Assembly: GCA_001897515.1 (NCBI GenBank)
Contig: MKTA01000033.1
Span: 107,973-171,972, forward strand
Origin: Bacteroidetes bacterium 41-46
GTDB lineage: Bacteria > Bacteroidota > Bacteroidia > Bacteroidales > UBA932
DNA length: 64,000 nucleotides
Direction of reading: 5' to 3'
This document shows, one piece after another, positions 60,888 to 64,000 of the stretch. Every line of letters starts with the position of its first letter. Position 1 is the first letter of the stretch. A program made the position numbers and the translations under genes. The notes beneath the pieces are model-generated. The model did not search any database. It was not told the origin of the DNA and saw nothing but the letters and a program-made list of their open reading frames with translations.

Positions 60888-61723
60888 TGACTGGATTGCT
60901 AAAAATTGATGGCGCTGACGCTTACACAACATATGGCGTATTTCCCACCGGAGATAGCTATGCTCAGGTGCTTGAGTGGCCCTCGCTTAAGGAGCTCCTT
61001 ATCTCCGACTGGCCAGACCAAAACGGCATAGATGTAGACTTATCCGCTCCGGTGCTTGACTCTCGCAGCTTAACCCTTTCGTTCTTCACCGGAGGCCAGC
61101 TGGCCAATATTGGGGGACTGATGTCCGCTCTTATGAACGGATCGTACCACACGCTCGAGTTTCCACAGCTTGGAGTAGAGCATTCACTACGACTAATATC
61201 GCAGCCATCATACCGCAGCTATTCAAACGCTACTAAGCACTTTGCCCTACAGCTTGCAGACGATTTTCCTCTAGCCGGATATAACTATCTGGCCCCCAAT
61301 CCGACAGGCATTTCCGCAACAGGGTTTAAGATTGATAACGTCGACCTGGCCAATTATGGCATGGTCGTCACTGAAGGAGCGGAGAGCGAAATATTAAAAA
61401 GCCCGGGAATAAAGCAGAACTTGCTCGTGAGCATTAAGAATAAGGCCGGAGTAAGCTATGACGGAGAAAACGTATTTGTCAAATCGAAGGAAGTTGAAAT
61501 AGGCCTTTTATTCAGAGGGTCAATGAGCGACTTCATCCGTAATAGCAGAGCTCTGCTGTATAACCTGGTAAAGCCGGGGCAGAGGTCATTTTATGCAGGC
61601 GTAACAGGCGAATCATACGGCTGCTACTATAACGGGCAGAGGGTTGAAAGGTTCCTGATATTGAATAATAGGATATGGTGCGAGTTTTCTGTAAGCCTCG
61701 TATTCACAAATAAAACTGTTTAG
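60887..61723 (+). CDS. Distal tail protein (Dit-like)
   Basis: The 278-residue product is strand-rich with several aromatic residues. It opens with LLKIDGADAYTTYGVFPTGD, a pattern typical of phage proteins just after tape measures. It would form the ring at the tail tip that joins tube to baseplate. It overlaps the tape measure stop by one base, and the next gene starts two bases on. Confidence 0.7.
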   Translation: MTGLLKIDGADAYTTYGVFPTGDSYAQVLEWPSLKELLISDWPDQNGIDVDLSAPVLDSRSLTLSFFTGGQLANIGGLMSALMNGSYHTLEFPQLGVEHSLRLISQPSYRSYSNATKHFALQLADDFPLAGYNYLAPNPTGISATGFKIDNVDLANYGMVVTEGAESEILKSPGIKQNLLVSIKNKAGVSYDGENVFVKSKEVEIGLLFRGSMSDFIRNSRALLYNLVKPGQRSFYAGVTGESYGCYYNGQRVERFLILNNRIWCEFSVSLVFTNKTV

Positions 61724-61725
61724 CT

Positions 61726-64000
61726 ATGATTATTTACAATAAGCTGGGAGTGCAAGTTGCGGATGTTGATGTGAGTGATGATAGCTATCGCCACAAGGCC
61801 ATCATGGGAGAAAATAGCCTTACTCTATACTTTTCCCTCCCTGAGTATGCGGAGATACCTGTAGGATCATATTGCGAGTTCAAGGGCGAGCGGTACACAC
61901 TTATCCTGCCCGAAAACTTAAAGAGGCATGGAAAACGTAATTTAGAATACACTCTGGTTCTTGAGTCGGAGCAGTATCTTTTAACAAAATACAAGGTTCG
62001 GAACCTGTCGGATAAGAGGCTGAAATTTCCTTTTACCGCCAAGCCGATTGAGCATTTGCAGCTTATCGTGGACATTCTTAATCTCAAAAGTGGCGGGTGG
62101 AGTATTGGAGAATGTATTGATGCCGTTGAAAAGGAGATCGTGTATAGCCACACTTACTTAAGCGAGGCGCTTAAACTTCAGGCGGAAACTTTTGAAACGG
62201 AATACGAGATAGTGGGCAAATCTATCTCCCTCAAAAAGGTAGAATATAATAAGGAGGCACCGCTTGAGTTGAGCTATGGCCATGGTAACGGATTTGAGCC
62301 AGGCTGCGGCCGCTCTAACTACGAAAATACTGTTCCGGTAGAGGTGCTGTTCGTTCAGGGAGGAGATAAAAACATTGACTTCTCAAAGTACGGATCGAAG
62401 CAGCTGCTGCTGCCGAAGTCTCAGTCTCTCGCTTATGAGGGGAGGAACTATGTAACCGATGCCGACGGGCTATTCGTTACAAGAGGTGACAAGGCACAGT
62501 CAACCGGCCAGGAGGACTCTCTCGACTGTTCACATATTTTCCCGTCTCGAGTTGGTACAGTTACTTCGGTGGACGTTGTGAGCGAGGAGGGCAACCTCTA
62601 CGATATTCTTGACAACACCATCCCTGCTGCGCTTGACTATTCGCTCTGCAGAATCGCAGGGGAAAAGGCAACCATAAGATTTGAATCTGGCATGTTGGCA
62701 GGCAAGGAGTTTGATTTAGTGCAATCAGAAAACGCATTCTCCGGCTATGTACATGCAGATAGACGCTTAAAAATAGTCCCTCAGGAAATAGATGGGCAAA
62801 TTATGCCTAACGATACTTTCTCGCCCTCTGTGGGAGATAAGTATGCAATATTCGGCATTCAGCTTCCAGACGCATATTTCAGAGACGACGCAACCAAAAC
62901 GGGAGCCTCATGGGATATGTTCAGGGAAGGGGCTAAGTACCTTTTTGAGCACGAGGACCCGCGCTTTTCGTTCACCGGCCAGCTCAATGGTATTTGGTCA
63001 AAAACAAATTGGTTGGCTGTAGGTGGTAAAATAAAGCTGGGAGGCTATGTAGCGTTCACAGACGTGGACTTTCAGACCGTTTCGGCGCTTGTTAGGATTA
63101 TTGATATCAACGAGTATGTAAACTCTCCGTATGAGCCTAAAATCGAGCTTTCAAATGTCGCAGTGGGAGGGAGCACACTTTCAAGCGAGCTGAAAAAGCT
63201 TTCTTCGGAGGAGGTAATTACTGAAGGTAGATTCCGGGAGTCCCTGCAATTCACAAAACGTCGTTTCCGGGATGCTCAGGAGACAATGACTTTGCTTTCT
63301 CAGTCGCTGCTTAATTTCTCCGGATCTGTCAGCCCCATCACCGTGCAGACGATGGCGCTCCTGGTAGGCGACGAAAGCCTGCAGTTCCGCTTTGTGAATA
63401 GTAAAGTGGTGCCGGTGGCTGCGAACCATGCTATAGCGTTCAGCAACGCAACAAAGGTGCTTTCCGCTGCAGCAGGGATACTGCAGCATATGACTGTGGG
63501 TATCAAAACGATCTCGCAGTCTCACTTGGCTAGCGAATACCGGTACTGGGATATGGCAGCCTATGACTCGCCTCCTCTTACCGAGGCAAACGCTTCAAAG
63601 GCATACTATCTGTACGCCAAGTGTGCCAATCCGGGAGCTAGCGGAGTGTTTGTGCTTTCCGATGTGGCAATAGGTATGACCTCCGTTGCGGGGTATTATC
63701 ATTTTTTGGTTGGCATACTCAACAGCGAAAATGCAAGTGAGAGGTCATATGTGAGCCTGTATGGCTTTTCCGAAATTCTCCCGGGCCGAATCACAACTGA
63801 GAAAATCGTTAGCCCTGATGGCCGACTGTCTATAGATCTATCAAGCAATCCTCCCAGAGTTACAGCGCTAGACGGTGCAATCATCGAGGGAAAGGTACAG
63901 TTTCAGGCGGGTTCTTCCGGACTGGCACAGCTGGCCGAATGGCCAACCGCTGCCCAGGACATTCAGGACGCATCAGCAGCTGCTGCAGAGGCAGACAGAA
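61726..64000 (+). CDS. Tail tip or baseplate hub protein, 3'-truncated by window edge
   Basis: The frame from ATG 61726 stays open to the window edge, over 758 codons. The first 400 residues resemble hub (Tal-like) proteins that follow distal tail proteins (YNKLGVQVADVDVSDDSY, then LPENLKRHGKRNLEYTLVLE). After about residue 510 comes a coiled-coil-like region and then strand modules. A Ser/Ala-rich helix begins at the cut (DASAAAAEADR). It may carry the peptidoglycan-degrading or receptor-binding end beyond the window. Confidence 0.75.
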   Translation, partial: MIIYNKLGVQVADVDVSDDSYRHKAIMGENSLTLYFSLPEYAEIPVGSYCEFKGERYTLILPENLKRHGKRNLEYTLVLESEQYLLTKYKVRNLSDKRLKFPFTAKPIEHLQLIVDILNLKSGGWSIGECIDAVEKEIVYSHTYLSEALKLQAETFETEYEIVGKSISLKKVEYNKEAPLELSYGHGNGFEPGCGRSNYENTVPVEVLFVQGGDKNIDFSKYGSKQLLLPKSQSLAYEGRNYVTDADGLFVTRGDKAQSTGQEDSLDCSHIFPSRVGTVTSVDVVSEEGNLYDILDNTIPAALDYSLCRIAGEKATIRFESGMLAGKEFDLVQSENAFSGYVHADRRLKIVPQEIDGQIMPNDTFSPSVGDKYAIFGIQLPDAYFRDDATKTGASWDMFREGAKYLFEHEDPRFSFTGQLNGIWSKTNWLAVGGKIKLGGYVAFTDVDFQTVSALVRIIDINEYVNSPYEPKIELSNVAVGGSTLSSELKKLSSEEVITEGRFRESLQFTKRRFRDAQETMTLLSQSLLNFSGSVSPITVQTMALLVGDESLQFRFVNSKVVPVAANHAIAFSNATKVLSAAAGILQHMTVGIKTISQSHLASEYRYWDMAAYDSPPLTEANASKAYYLYAKCANPGASGVFVLSDVAIGMTSVAGYYHFLVGILNSENASERSYVSLYGFSEILPGRITTEKIVSPDGRLSIDLSSNPPRVTALDGAIIEGKVQFQAGSSGLAQLAEWPTAAQDIQDASAAAAEADR

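Overview
This window is almost entirely bacteriophage DNA from a member of the Bacteroidota, most likely a Bacteroidales gut-type host. The evidence is the host-type promoters (TAnnTTTG with a TTTG or TTG element 18-20 bases upstream), weak ribosome binding sites, and gene families typical of Bacteroides-type prophages (RecT, PcfK/PcfJ, Bacteroidetes-type portal and tail proteins). No rRNA, complete tRNA, CRISPR array, transposase or integrase is present. The layout reads as two prophages in tandem, separated by a partial tRNA-Arg(TCT) gene that looks like an attachment site.

Phage 1 (1 to about 23.4 kb, visibly AT-richer): an adenine methyltransferase cut by the window edge, putative small terminase genes, the large terminase, a structured leader, portal, connector and tail-completion genes, tape measure, a large tail protein, a 1430-residue tail fibre and further tip proteins. 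A lysis cassette follows: membrane/coiled-coil protein, GH19 endolysin, and a lipoprotein with a C-terminal membrane anchor that fits a unimolecular spanin. No major capsid, scaffold or tail-tube gene is recognisable. After a terminator, a separately promoted block of four unknown genes and a candidate small RNA lie next to the attachment site.

Junction (23.37-23.47 kb): the 3' half of tRNA-Arg(TCT), from the anticodon stem onward, followed by a strong terminator hairpin.

Phage 2 (about 23.5 kb to beyond 64 kb): a minus-strand lysogeny operon (S24-type repressor, TPR protein, TerB_N protein, small HTH-like protein, HEPN protein) faces a plus-strand early operon. The divergent control region carries three matching operators. 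The early genes are a small XRE-type (Cro-like) protein, a LuxR-type regulator with four cysteines, RecT, a RecE-like nuclease, a SNF2 helicase, an SSB-like protein, a DUF1376-like replication protein, a DnaC-like loader, PcfK/PcfJ, MazG-like, ASCH-like and radical SAM proteins, a DnaA-domain-IV protein and a resolvase-like nuclease. Late genes follow in standard order: ParB-like, small and large terminase, portal, MuF-like protein, scaffold, head fibre, capsid, connectors, tail tube, a tail assembly chaperone with a programmed -1 frameshift, tape measure, distal tail protein, and a tail tip protein that runs off the window.

The strongest leads are the repressor-linked TPR/TerB_N/HTH/HEPN operon (candidate lysogen-expressed defence), the -1 frameshift at a T TTT TTC heptamer, a conserved palindromic element before two late promoters, the missing capsid gene of phage 1, and two membrane-protein cargo genes on the minus strand inside phage 2, one interrupted by an amber codon.
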